Part shown: positions 1 through 12,751 of the stretch, in pieces
How positions within the stretch are numbered: the first letter of the stretch is position 1
How the letters are laid out: every line of letters starts with the position of its first letter
Assembly (NCBI GenBank): GCA_023213395.1
Contig: CM041465.1
Location: 224,199,741-224,263,740 of the forward strand
Source of the DNA: Cycas panzhihuaensis
Taxonomy: Eukaryota > Cycadophyta
Length of the DNA: 64,000 bases
Reading direction: 5' to 3'
Notes under the pieces: generated by a model
What the model was told of the DNA's origin: nothing
The model's database searches: none
Seen by the model: only the letters and a program-made list of their open reading frames with translations
Made by a program: the position numbers and the translations under genes

Positions 1-189
1 CTATCATATCTTGTGTAATTATGATTGATATATACTGTGTAGATCTGTAATATTTTTATTAGCAATATTTGATGATTAATATATTATAGTTTCAACTATA
101 ACCCTCTCTCCAACACAATAATAGAATCATTATAGACCATATAATTACAATCAAAATACACAAAAGATCCTAATCTTCAATAACTTATT

Positions 190-1550
190 CAAAGGATTCA
201 ACAAAGGGAAGAAGATAAATTTAAATAGAAGAACAATATCTTATGGTATAAAGGATTAATATTCATAGGGGTAAATTTATCATTTCATACCAAAGTAATA
301 AATGAATCACATATAGTACCTACTATAGGACATAGAGGTTTCTATAAAATATATCTAAGGACCAAATAGATATTTTTTTGGAAAAGTAATAAAAAAATAA
401 ATAAAGAAATTTATAATTGAATGTATAGTTTGCCAAGTAAATAAATATGAACATATTGCTACACCAAGGTTACTAGAGCCTCTACCTCTTTTACAACAAA
501 AATGGAAAAGTATTAGCATGGATTTTATCACTAACCTACCAAAATTAGAAGGAAATGATGCCATTTATATAGTCATGGATCACTCAATAAAATTTACTCA
601 CTTTATACCCATTCAATCTAATTATAAAGCTCCATAACTAGCTAAGGTATTTATCAAAGAAATCTATAAATTACATGGGTTTACTTAGACCATTATTAGC
701 AATAGATATCTAAAATTTTTAAGTTATTTCTAGTATGAAATGTTTCAATAAGTGGGTACAAAATTAGAAATAAGCATTAGTTACCATCCACAAATAGATG
801 GTCAAATAAAAAATGTTATTAAATTTTTAGAAAACTACTTTGGAAATTATGTACCTAATAAAAAACATTCATAGGTCAAATGGTTACATTTATCAGAAAC
901 ATAGTATAACTCTTTTTATCATTCATCCATTAAAATGGCCCTATGTCAACCATTATATGGTTATCAACTAACTCAATTAAAGAATTAGTTAAGCAAGGAT
1001 AGTAAAGTTATCATAGTTAATAATTATCTCTAAGAATCACAAAACATAATTCAAATATTAAAAGGACATTTATAAGAAGCCAAGAATTAGATGAAATAGT
1101 AAGCAGACAAAAATCATGTTGAAAGAATATTCAAAATTAGAGATTAGGTCTATATAAGACTACAACCATATAAGGAAGTATCATTAAAGAAATCACAAAA
1201 AAAAAGATTGAGCCCTAGATTCTATAGGCCTTATCAAGTTAAACAAAATATTGGAGAAGTTTCTTATGCCTTAGAACTTCCTACTTCTAAACTACACAAT
1301 GTATTTCATGTATTATATCTCAATAAATTATGAATCACATACAGGTATAGACACAATTACCTCTCTTAGATGACGAAGGAAATCTAATCTTAGTACCAAA
1401 ATCTAATCAAAGACTATTCAAGAATATTTAACCAAATGGAAATAATTAACTCATAAAGATACCTCTTGGGAATCTAATAATTTTATCAAACTTTATTTAG
1501 ACTTTAAAAATGAAAATTCCATGGGAAAAAACTCTTAAGGGAGAAGAAAT
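190..1550 (+). pseudogene. Ty3/gypsy chromovirus integrase and chromodomain, decayed
   Basis: Degenerate 3' part of a chromovirus pol. In order it shows the integrase zinc-finger end (ECIVCQ near 419-437), the core (SMDFITNLP, first Asp at 521-523), a GPY/F-like stretch (LSPRFYRPYQV, then FHVLYLNKL) and a chromodomain-like end (TKWK, then DTSWES) near 1425-1490. Many in-frame stops are TAG. Two of the three integrase residues are lost: ISDR reads as ISNR near 697, and the Glu of GQxE has become Lys near 800. The integrase is therefore dead. The element runs into its 3' LTR at 1551; gag, protease and RT would lie left of the window. The chromodomain places it among plant chromoviruses, but I cannot choose between lineages such as Reina and Tekay. 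Confidence 0.8.
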
Positions 1551-1813
1551 TGTTATAAGCTTTCCTAATCATTAATGAATGGCTGTAATGAGCTTCAGTA
1601 AAAGGTGTCTTAAATGGTTGTAATGAACTTCAATAAAAGGTGTCTTAAATGGTTGTAACTCTTTATGAAAAGGGTCTATCATATTCATATAAATATAGAC
1701 TTGAATGTAATATTTATTATCATTCATCCTTTTATCAATCAAATATTAATCAATTAATTATTAATTAGTTTTCAAGCATGTGCATGTTCCCATTTATTCT
1801 CTAGAAACCAACA
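1551..1813 (+). repeat. Probable 3' LTR of the chromovirus
   Basis: Starts with TGTTATAAGC directly after a purine tract (aagggagaagaaat) and can be read to ...AACCAACA, giving TG...CA ends and 263 bp. A TATA-like tataaatatag lies near 1690. The right end is inferred from the inverted TGTT/AACA ends only, because the partner LTR is outside the window. Confidence 0.6.
1578..1658 (+). repeat. 35-bp direct repeat inside the chromovirus LTR
   Basis: Two 35-bp units (1578-1612 and 1613-1647) differ only by three transitions and are followed by the first 11 bases of a third. Such duplications upstream of the TATA box are common in LTR U3 regions; a regulatory role is inference. Confidence 0.8.
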
Positions 1814-3499
1814 TTTTACCTTCAGTTATGAAAAAGGTATGTAACAAAAGGAATATGTAGGTTGTAAGCATTTACTATATAATGGTAGATTAATATAACA
1901 TGTGGTGATATTTATAGTATAATTTGAACAAATATTCAAGGGTTTATATGTGAATTGGACACTATGTATTAGATGAAATATTATAAGACTAGGATTTGAT
2001 ATAAAGATCAATAATAATGATATGCACTGAGGCATAACAAATAATATAAAAAACTAAATAAAAAAGTATGATGATATGATTGTTATGCCATAACTACTAG
2101 TTAGTGAACATGGTTCTCAAGCTGCCCATGCTAAGAAAAGTTCATCCACGAAAGGAAATTTACATTCACCACATTCAATAGAGATTGAATTTCATAAATT
2201 ATAGAGTGATATTAATGGATTCATATACAGAGGAGAATTCAACAACATAAAAAAAAGTTACATCTTATTTTATAAATTTAATTATTTTTTATAAAGTTTT
2301 AGAATCCTTAAGAATAAATATTAAATTCAAATAAATCTTATTATAATTTTTTTTGTAAGGTTAAAATTTTATTTAACTATACTTAATAAATTTAATTTCT
2401 ATGAGACCCCTAGACCTTCAATAAATGGTCATATGATGACATCACATGACCTATAACCTTAAACAAAAGTGGCTTAATGATATTTCTTAAGGATCATGTA
2501 TCTTTTCTAACATACTATCATATTTTCAACCATAACTTTTCACTAGAGTGTCCATTTTTTAAATTGTTAGTTGCATTAGAAAGAGAATTTTGAGATGGTA
2601 GAAATGAGTGGTTGTAAGGCATATTTCAAAGGTTAGATGATAGATATTTTTATTGATAAATTTTAGTAAATTAATTTTGACCTTATAAAAGTTATATTTT
2701 ATAACCTTTTTCATAATTATTTTAGTATATTCTAATGTTTTCAAAGGATATAGATATGATGATGATGTTGTTGATGATAGATGATGAATCAAAAAAGAAG
2801 TTTTATTTAAAAGTAAATAATTTAAGGTTTATTTATAATAATATAAGGGTCAACATAGATGAAAATTTTATGAAGTGAAATATATTTCATATAAAAATGA
2901 TGTGGAAATCTTTTGATATATATTAGACATGAAAATCCCCCTTAGTATTTACGCATTTGATATAGTAAGGTTTACAACACTAATCAAGTATAAGATCACT
3001 TATTTATTTGACACTTATTTGATAATAATGACACCATCTAATATTTGATAAAGGACCCAAATTATTTATTTATTAGAGAAATAAGTAGATGTGATGATTG
3101 AGATAAATTTCCACCTATTTATGAAATAAAGAGAAGAAGGTAAAGTTTCATATATTGATTACTTGGCACACTAATTTAGCTCTTTAAATTATCTACCTAA
3201 TAGAAGATAAGTTTTTGTCAATGAGAAATTTGACTTACCATGTATGATAAGAGGCATAGAAATAAATTGTTTATATTATCTTATTATAGCTAACTTATCT
3301 TGGCTAGGTAGTATGACTTATTCCCAAAGTTATTAACTTTAGGTTATTGATTGGTGAGTTATTTAATGGTTGCTAAAAGAAAGTTGTAAGGGTGCAAAAG
3401 TGCCAATGAAGGTAGCACATAAGATATTTGCTTATATGCAAGAGATGAGATGAATAAAGCTACTCTAATATAACACATAAGTTATGTTATCAGTCCTAA
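1814..3499. other. AT-rich sequence without recognised feature
   Basis: No sustained reading frame, RNA gene or clear repeat. Short minus-strand open stretches look random for this base composition. It is probably old transposon debris. Confidence 0.5.
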
Positions 3500-3539
3500 A
3501 TGTAAGAGGTGAGATATTTTATACCACTCATATTTACTG

Positions 3540-4041
3540 ATGAACCATGTATAAGAAGCACATCATATAGAGCTAGTGATTACATAGGTTAGTTACCCAA
3601 ATATTTTGATATATATTTGTTATTTTATATGGACATCAGTAATCATTTTAATTTTTGAGATTATTCAAATGACAAGTTGATAGATGATGATTAATTATAA
3701 CTTTACAAGTGAAGATATGAAGATGTTCAAGAAAACACTTCATATAAACATGACAGTAAAAGTTATATATATTAGGTGATATTTGATTAATGGTTAATAT
3801 ATAAGTATTTTATAGGTTGTTGTTCATAGTTAGTCATTGATAATCACAGATTACTATAAGTTAATTAAAAGTATTACAAGTTAATGCTTATAAAAAATAA
3901 GCATGATGTTAATAGATTTACAAGCTATAACTTTAATACAGATTAATGTAGGTTATAGGTTGCAGTAAACATGAAGATAATAAAGACCAAAGATGAATAT
4001 GAAGACTTGAAGATTTAAAGACACTAAACATTAAAGGGGAG
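3540..4041 (+). repeat. Family Y retroelement 3' region, copy 1
   Basis: Homologous to 17580-18016: both hold the same run starting at tgatgaaccatgta and end with an actaaacatta purine tract before TGTTGG. It represents the region upstream of the 3' LTR of an LTR retrotransposon, probably copia by its polypurine tract and LTR start. I recognise no protein in it. Confidence 0.6.
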
Positions 4042-4530
4042 TGTTGGAATATATAATGCTTCACATATATAATGTTTAATATTAATATAGTAAACCCATA
4101 TAAAATCTAACTCACTAAATATATTGAGAGATGTGATAATATGCACTTATTCATATACCTATCCTATTGGATAATGAAAAGGCTTAAGAGATATTATAGG
4201 CTATTCATGAGGTGACATTCACATAAGTATGTACACTAACTACTTGAGAACTAAAGAGAAAGAGGAAGGACTCATTTAGAGATGTATTCATTTTTATATC
4301 TAAAGAGGAGCTTCCCACTCCAAACTTTTCCCATAGTTTTTCTCATATTAAGTTTTCTATGTATAAATCTATTATATATCTTGTGGTGCATGTATGTTCA
4401 TTGTTTATACTTTTTATTCATGTTATTATTTGATATGTTTATTTTACATATATGATTTGTGTACATTTCTCATGATATATTTTATTAATTATATATATTT
4501 AATATATTTTGTCTATATATAAGAACTACA
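4042..4530 (+). repeat. Family Y LTR, copy 1
   Basis: Starts TGTTGGAATA directly after the purine tract attaaaggggag and ends near ...GAACTACA. It is followed at 4539 by a primer-binding-site-like tggtatcaaag. A polypurine tract on the left and a PBS on the right means this LTR joins two internal regions. The exact right end is uncertain by a few bases. Confidence 0.6.
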
Positions 4531-4538
4531 ATATAATA

Positions 4539-4551
4539 TGGTATCAAAGTT
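4539..4551 (+). other. Primer-binding-site-like sequence (tRNA-iMet type)
   Basis: tggtatcaaag resembles the TGGTATCAGAGC PBS of plant copia elements and lies about 8 bp after the Y LTR. Only some 50 bp of internal sequence follow before LINE-like sequence starts. Confidence 0.55.
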
Positions 4552-4599
4552 AAATTTTAAATTCTAGTAATTTTAACTAGGTCTTCTAGGTATAAGCCC

Positions 4600-6060
4600 C
4601 TTTGATGGGGGCTAAAGAAGCCATGGATAAGTGCATGTAGATAGCCCCTTATAAGATTGAACCTTTATAGAGAGAGAATAATTACACCTCTCTCAAGTTA
4701 GAGGAGCTAAAAGATCCCTTCTTGAGATGGTTAATGTAAAATCACTAGGAGTTTATGCCTTTTCTTATGGATTCTATAAAGCAACTTAGGACTTCACAAG
4801 TCCTATCCTTTTAAAGGTCTATCAAGAAGCCATATATATATGAACTCTAAGCAATCAAATAAACCAAGACAACAATAAGTTGATTTCTAAGGTGGGAGAT
4901 GTAAATCTCATTATAAGTTATAGGCTAATGACTCTACTAAATCTCTCATAAAAAACCTTTCCAAGATACTAACTAAGATGTTATAGTGCATCCTTTTAGA
5001 AATTATCAGGCCTAAGTAAACTGGGTTTACTAAGGGTAAGTACATATTAGATAACTAAGTATAGTCTAGAAAATTAAGGAATAGACTAGGTCACTTATTA
5101 AGAGGTATTTTTATGAAGATTGGCTTTGAGAAGGTATATGACAAGAAGTAATGGAAATTTTATCTTCTCAATATTAACAGACCTAAGTTTTAGAGAGTAG
5201 TTTAAATGAATGTTCTAAATTTTATTTATACATGGATTAACTAAGATTTCTCTTGGTGGATCCCTGATAGACCTTATCAAGTTAGAGAGGTTGATCAAGA
5301 AAGGTTTCCAATTAGCTTCATCATGTTTTATACTTGTAGTTAATGTTCTAAGGTATTTGTAATAGAAGGAAATTAGATAGGGGGTGATTAAAGGTGTTTC
5401 TCTACTAAGGTTAGCAGATGAGTAATTAGTTAATGACCACTTTATTGGTGAACCTTTCCTTATAGTCAAGACTAAGAATAGGTATATAGAAGAAGTATTA
5501 AAGGTGGTAGACATTGGTTATTCAACCTTAGACTCCAAAATCTTATGGACAAAAATAGAATACTTCCTTCAATCCCTCAAGGGTAAACCATTATTACTTA
5601 AGCAATATGAGTAAGCATGGATTAATACTAGAGAAATTTCCAAGTTCCTTAACATTCCCAATAGATTTGGAATCTCCTTAATATAAATGTAGAAATGTGT
5701 TATCAATAGAGTAGAGAAAAAACTTAGAAGTTAGTCTTTTAAATTCCTATTATTAATTAGAAGGTCTCAGATCTATTGTAAAGTGCTAACTTCCATGTAT
5801 ATTTATTACTCCTTTTATTGGATCCCTTTAAATGTAACATATAATAAGTTGATTAAGTTACTACATTCCTTCATATGGGCCACTAAGAAAGGTAGGAATG
5901 GATTTTATAGGATAAGTTTAAAATTTCCATTTTAGACTAAAGGAGGAGGATGGCTTAGAAATTATTAGCATCAAATGATAGGGCTAAATACTATGTGCAA
6001 AACTATTTGTCAAGGTGAGAAAAAGGAGAAAGCCTTAGAAACCACTTCTCAAGTGTAACC
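4600..6060 (+). pseudogene. L1-type LINE reverse transcriptase, decayed
   Basis: Translated in shifting frames this gives the landmarks of plant L1-like RT in the right order: a Pro-Lys-Val / Tyr-Arg...LLN block near 4875-4950, a KxGF.KG-YILDN-like stretch near 5020-5060, GFEKVYDKK (from DFxKAYDxV) near 5125-5150, a GVIKGVSL block near 5385-5405, an eroded FADD-type motif near 5420-5450, and a later block (PxSFIYGxP-like, near 5640-5830) typical of LINE RT C-terminal regions. Numerous stops and frameshifts make it non-functional. No poly(A) tail or endonuclease domain was found. The left edge abuts the Y-element PBS, so the LINE is 5'-truncated or interrupted there. Confidence 0.7.
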
Positions 6061-8644
6061 TAAGAGGTGGTAGTGGATTAACTCAACTTATCTTAGGACC
6101 TAATATTAGGAACCTAACTTGATGAGGGAAGGCCTAGCAACCTCTCTTAGACATTGTGTGCCTTAGAAGGAATGGGTGTAGATGTGAAGGTCATGTAAAA
6201 GACAAATAACATATGCTAATAAAGGAAATGTAATGAAGTATTGAAGATAAACTAAGCTAGTTATCTGTAAATAATGTAATAAAAAATAAGATCAAGGATA
6301 AACTAAGCTTAATATATAGGTCAAATAAAAAACTAGATAAAGATATCCTCTTAAAAAAGGAATATAGTATACGAGAAGGGCATATATACCCTTATGCCAT
6401 TAAAGTCCTACTATGTTATCCTAAACACTAATCCTTAATATTAAAGACCTCTCCTAATCCCACCTAACTAGTAGACATCTACGCCAAACTAAACTAACTA
6501 GAAAGAGGGGGATTGTTTAAGGGGAAGAAACAATGTGGAATCAAACCATAGATTATAGATGGTGATCTATAGTCAGATATTTGGAGATTAAATATACCAA
6601 CCCTACCCTAAGCATATGTGAAGATTGAGGCACTACTTATATCTAACTATATATATTCACTAAGATCCCTTAGTTGCACATGATTAGGATAACTATCCAC
6701 CTCTAGCTTACTTGAAATACAATAAGACTTGGCTTTTTCCTTAAGTGTAAGACTAATTTTATAGCTAGTGATGGAATCCAACTCACATGACTAGTCCCTC
6801 CTCTACCTAGAATAATACCCTATCCCTATGAAGACTAACGAGTAAAGAGAACACCCATAATATATAGCTAACATGTGATATCCCTTTTGTAAATACAACA
6901 AAGAAGCCTAACTAATGCATGACCTAACACTTATAAGCTTAGGGACTTATAATAATGGTTGCAAATCCCATTCATATCATAGGCCCTTAAGAGTAAGCAT
7001 GACTCCCTACTTCTCGACCTTATTCATTCATTTTTTGTGAACTATAATTAAAAGAAGGACAAAAGAAGTGCATATGCAACCATGTAATACAAGAAGGTAA
7101 AGTAAATTTATGTTATGCCATTCTTCTTCCTTCCTCTAGTTCTCTTCTTCTTTTTTTAATGATTTGTGAGCAAACAAAGGGGACAAGGAATGAAAGCAAA
7201 TGATTCTACTTATGAAATTACTAATCCTTAATTCTTTTTCCCTTTTCATTTTTATGATTAAATGTATTAAATTAACTAAAAAGAGATATAAGATCCTACC
7301 TCTTAGTATGCACTCATATTCTTCCCCTTTTATACTTTTCTTCTCCTCTGTCTCATCCACAAGAACATAATAGCTTAAAGCACACATTACATGTTAAAGA
7401 AGTCCTAAGAAAAAATTGATAATATTTTTGTTTACTAGATTAACTTATAAGATAAGAAATGTTTGTTATAAATTATGAAATTGCCCAAAATGACTTTTAA
7501 AGTGAACTTTAAAAGATGGATTCTTTAAGTATACCCAACATGATTTGAGCATTGTTTCTACTACTGATAAGCAAGCAAAACTAGAAAATAAAACCAAATT
7601 AGGAATTGAACATTGTCCTCCTCTAATACTTGCAATACAGATGGCCCAATATCTTCTCAACCTAAAACATTAACTTAAGAAGATAATGTATATGAGACCA
7701 TTTATATCTAATCTAAGAAAATATGATTCTCAAGCACTAGATATGGAAAGAAATAAAATGAAAGCCTTAGTTATGGTTTTCCGCCACAATAAATGAATCC
7801 AATTGATTCCAAGTACCCCCCTAATCCTAGATTGATCCCTTTATTAAGGAAAGAAAAACAACATGAATGGATGAACAATAGACAAAAGAGAAATAATGAA
7901 TAAGAGGACCAAATGACCATTTTAACTCCATAAAACATGAACTAAATGAATAAGATCATGAGTGAGATATAAAGGCCCAAGTAGCATCTTACCTCAAATC
8001 TTTCCATAGTGGCTAGCTAATGGCATTATCCAAGGGATTAGCTGATGTCCTCTTTAAAACTAATTCTAACTCTTATCTTAATCTCTTGGAAATAATTAGC
8101 AAGTATGCTCTAAACAATTATAAAGATTCTAATAAGAATTCAATAGCATGATGTCACTTCCAAAATTTGCCTCAATTTATATATAAACTAGTCTTTATTT
8201 ATAAAATTTCCTAATGAGTTGAAGGATTAAATGGTTTGGAAAACCATGGGCGAGACCAATGGTACTCACCCACAAATTCCAAAAATAATGAGTGAAATCA
8301 ATAGTATTATCCTATAAAATTAAAATTAGAAGGTGAGAATTAATTAAGTGGTTGGAACAAAAGTTGTAGGAGAAAAATGATGGATGAAGACCACTTGGAC
8401 TTCACCCATCCCATTAAAACTAATGAATGTGAAATTAAATAATGTCCCCTACTAAATATGTGAGGGGATGGTTTGCAAAAAGTGGTAAGAAAATTTAATA
8501 TTTTTCTCCAAAAAAAAAGAGGGAAAATAGAGCGATTAATACCATGCCCCATACCTCCCAAGGGACCAAATAATAAATTTGAAAGTGAAATGGAAATTTT
8601 GGGCATTTAATTTCATCAAATTTTAAGTCTCTTATGATTTTGAA
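6061..8644. other. AT-rich sequence without recognised feature
   Basis: No protein family, RNA gene or LTR is recognisable. The first few hundred bases may still be LINE 3' sequence. Minus-strand open stretches at 7136-7387, 7466-7660 and 8340-8606 show no domain and are probably chance. Confidence 0.5.
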
Positions 8645-8880
8645 ATAGTACATGATATATCATTATAACTTTCTACAATAGTACACCTTGTACATTTTTT
8701 TCTTTTTACAATGTTACATATGTATCATTATAATATTTTACAATAGTAAATATGTACCATTTAAATTTTTTACAATGGTACATATATACTATTACAAAAA
8801 ATTAAAATGGTATACAATGTGCCATCATTATGCATGTTGCACTATTACAAAAAAAAAGTACCATGTACCATTATAAAGAG
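8645..8880. repeat. 32-33 bp minisatellite, about 7 units
   Basis: Units start near 8645, 8678, 8711, 8743, 8775 and 8807, with a further degenerate unit near 8858. Each reads roughly atagtacatatgtaccattataa plus a T-rich tail ending in taca. The core gtacatatgtac is itself palindromic. Degenerate matches continue to about 8990. Confidence 0.75.
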
Positions 8881-9509
8881 GTGATACCCATTAAAAATTT
8901 GTAATTTTTATAACAATATGACTTATACCATTGTATTTTCCATAATGATACATGATGTAATGTTCTACAAATTGCAATGGCACATGATTCATAATAGTAT
9001 TAAAAAAGAATGATAAAAGAAGAAAATTTTGTGAAAAAAGGTATAAATGAAAATTGGTAAAATAAAGGAGAAAATGATGCCAAAGTTAATGTAGGACATG
9101 ATAGGGATTCCTTTTCATTACTTTAGGCATGGGTGCATGGTTTTTGCTATATCATTGAAGTTCTTTATCATCATAGGCCATAGACATATGCACTCATTAC
9201 AACATAATAAGCACACATTAGTCCATATGTATATATTAAAGTGATATCAGAGGAAACGATAATAATAAACATGTACTTAAATTTCTTATACTAAGATGGT
9301 TGAATGTTGGAATTCTAGATTCCACAAAACATTTTCCCCGTTACTAGTAAAACCTCTTCAAATATATGTTATAAGATAGAAAATACTACTAGTAATGCCC
9401 CATATGATATGTACTTAGAAAAACATGATTAAGAAGAGGGTTATAATGGAATTTTTCAGAACCCTAAACACTAGGATAGGCTTGAAAGCCCTAAAATAAA
9501 AATAGATAT

Positions 9510-10030
9510 CACTATAGTTTTCCCTCATTAGTGAATGGTTAGATAATATCACCCTTAATTTAGCCTTATTGGCAACAACTTTAAAGGCATGGTCACCATA
9601 GTTTGGCCTCGTTAGTAACATATGTCATAGAAGGTTGCATTAAATAATGGCTCATAAGCTTAAACTCTATAATGGGCTTAGGAGCAAAAAAAGATAGGTA
9701 TCCATGTTAGGATTGTTACCATAGTTTGATCCTCATTAGCAATAGGATTTTTAAATGATTACCAGTATAGTTTATCCTCATTATATTTTTTAGAGTTTAA
9801 ATGTTAGAGAATGACTTGAAAGCTTAAACTCCATACTAGGCTTGGAAGCCTAAAAAATAAAATGCTAATGGCAAGGTAGTCACCATCATTTATCCTCATT
9901 AGGAATGTAATCTTGAAGGTTGGACCACCATAATTTAACTTAATTAGTGGTTTATTTTTTAAAGGTTAAAATGTTAGAGAATAACTCAAAAGCCTAAACT
10001 CAATGATATACTCAAAAGCCTTAAAAAAGA
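9510..10030 (+). repeat. Degenerate repeat array related to the 61-kb array, inverted
   Basis: Variants of the motif atcactatagtttaacctcatta occur near 9510, 9557, 9591, 9717, 9757, 9880 and 9927. A second motif, aagcttaaactc...ggctt, recurs near 9655, 9820 and 9990. The first motif is the reverse complement of the unit at 61132-61700 (aatgaggttaaactatagtgat). Spacing here is irregular. Confidence 0.65.
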
Positions 10031-10039
10031 AAAGTGATC

Positions 10040-10970
10040 TATCAAAAGAGCCTCTAAATAATATATGTAACTAATTGATCAACCTTAATGTTTTGATCTT
10101 AAGAGATATAATGTATTAATTCTAAGGAAAATTAAGCCAATAGGAACCTAGCTATGTTAGTAAGGATATAGAGTTATGGGTGGGACACTTGATATACCTA
10201 TATGAACTTATAGATAACTAGTTGTGAGCAAAAAAATGATGCAATAGGGCTAGAGTGAACTTGTAGTGAATCAATTAGGATCATTATAACTATGGTATAT
10301 TCAATTATATTATGAGGCACTACTGGGATAAAACATCTAGCACCCATCAAGGTTCAACTAGCACGATCCCTAATGACCTAAGCAATAATAGATAGTTTAG
10401 GGATTTTATGATTTTCCCTATTAGTACTAATGATTAATGCAATAAGGGAACATGATGATTACTTTGAGACACCCTGATGAATAAGTGGATGGTAGGAGCA
10501 TTGACTATTAAAAATAGGGTTTAAATATATAGGCTTAAGTTTAAGTAATCATTTCTTTTAGGAGATTAAATCTATAAGTGGCTTTCCTCATTTTAACTAC
10601 ACTTTTTTTACCTTGTTTATTTAACCTCCTCATGTTAAACAAGTTTTGATCTCAATCAAGATCCTAATAGACCCAAATAATTGGACGTAGATATCATGAA
10701 TAATACATATAACTAAACTTGAGTTACATATCATAGGTGGGGATGAAGTCGTCATGTGACTTGCCCTAAATTCCTAAAGGTTATTAGATTTTTATTTTTA
10801 TTTTTCTCTTTATTTTTTCTTCTTTTCCTTTATTTATTATTTCTTATTTTCTCTTAGTTTTTCTTTTATTTTTTTATGAGAGGCAATCACTTCTATGATG
10901 GTTCATATGATAGTCATGGTGAACCAAGTATCATTAAACCCATTTTTAGAATAACACACCTCATCTATCC
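10040..10970. other. AT-rich sequence without recognised feature
   Basis: No gene or LTR seen. The 3' LTR of copia element E1 would be expected here and is not found. A T-rich stretch occupies about 10790-10880. Confidence 0.5.
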
Positions 10971-11049
10971 TAATGTTTACTTAATAAAGAAAGTAAACAT
11001 AATTATGCTAACTTTTCAAATGGTCTACTTTCTCCAATAGTACTTATTT

Positions 11050-12700
11050 TATGAACATGTTAGCACAATTTTGTTTTGTGTTAATCTTCTCAAGTGCCAC
11101 TCCACTTGCTCCCATAACCTGTCTAACAAAATAGAACATAAGAGCAATATGCTTTATCCTACTATGATAAGCTAGATTCTTTGCTAAATAAATGACACTT
11201 TGACTGTCACAAAATACCTTTACCTTTTCCTATTTCCTTCCAAGATCAACCAATAGACCCTATAATCGGATTTCTTCTTTACAAGTATATTCTGTAATAA
11301 CATATTCTACTTTTATAGTTGATAATGTAATTATGCTCTGCAATTTTGACATCTAACTAAGTAGACCATTTATAAGAGTAAATACATAACTTGAAGTAGA
11401 CCTTCTCTTATCTAAATCTCCTATAAAGTCTGAATCAACATATCCATAAACCTAATTATATGTACCTCCAAAGGTGATGCAATATTCACTTGTGCCCCTC
11501 AAATATAGAAGCATCCATTTCACTACTACCCAATGTTCCTTTCCTAGATTTTCCAAAAACCTGCTAACTACACTAACTACATGTGAAATGCTAGGTCTTA
11601 TACATACCATGGAATAGATCAAACTTCTTACTACACTGGTATAAGGTACATGAGATATATAATCATTTTCTTCTTTATTATTAGGACTCATACTCAAAGA
11701 AAGCTTGAAATAGGAAGCCAATAGGATACTCACTAGTTTCACATTTTCCATACCAAATATGGTTAGCACCTTCTCTATATATTTTTGTTATGATAACCAT
11801 AGCTTATTATTTTTCCTATCTCTATGTATCTCCATATGTAAGATTTTTTTTGTAGCTCCTAGATCCTTCATATCAAAAGTCCTAGCCAATTGAGCCTTTA
11901 ACTTATTGATTTCTACCATGCTCTTGCTTACAACTAACATGACATCAACATACAATACCAAGATAATGAATAAGCCATTGTCTAAGAATTTAAAATAAAC
12001 ACAATGAACATACTCACTTCTTTTGAAATTTTGGCTCTCTATAAAGGCATCAAACTTCTTGTACCATTACTTATGTGATTATTTCAAGCCATACAATGAT
12101 TTTGTGAGCCTACAAATAAGTATTTTCTTGCCATCCTATACAAACCCTTTTGGTTGATCCATATAAATCTACTCATCTAAATCCCCATGTAGAAAAATTA
12201 TTTTTATATCTAACTATTCCAACTCTAAATTAAGAGAAGCTACCAATGCTAATAGAACCTAAATTGAAACAAGTTTGACAATTGGTGAAAAGATCTCATG
12301 AAAGTTAATACTTGATTTATGTGCAAAACCTTTAGCCACCAGTTTGCCCTATATTTGTTAACCTTTCCATCAACATTTATTTTCTTCTTAAAAACCCACT
12401 TGTAACCAACAGTCTTCCTACTATGTAGAAGTTCTACCAAGTCCCATGAATTATTTTTCTTCAAAGCATCTAACTCCTCTTACGTAGCCCTCTTCCACAT
12501 CTTATTATGGATATCATCTACTACTTCCTAATAGCATGTAGGCTTACCATCATTAGAAACTAAGCAATAGAAATAGAAGGGTTATACCTATCAGGTGGAT
12601 GACTAACTCATGTAGATATTATAACAATTAATGGAGGAGTGTCCATGTACTCCTATAAATCTGTTGCAGATTTATTTTCTAAAAGGTCTTCCTATTCTTC
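11050..12700 (-). pseudogene. E1 reverse transcriptase and RNase H, decayed
   Basis: RT begins near 12480 with NSWDLVEL and VGYKWVFKKK (the conserved W.LV.LP...G.KWVFK block). The catalytic box near 11940-11970 reads YVDV instead of YVDD, so the second Asp is lost. MEIHRDR and LWLSQ-like sequence follow. RNase H is seen at 11452-11769 as SLIYSMVCIRPSISHVVSVVSRF and HWVVVKWMLLYLRGTSEY, and its last part (ALEKINTK...NMFIK) lies near 11040-11100. The order is normal for copia (integrase before RT). Stops and frameshifts separate these blocks, and no function is expected. Confidence 0.8.
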
Positions 12701-12751
12701 TATTTCTGAAGATGGCTAGGTCTCAAGCTTAACCTATTGATATTCAACTTT

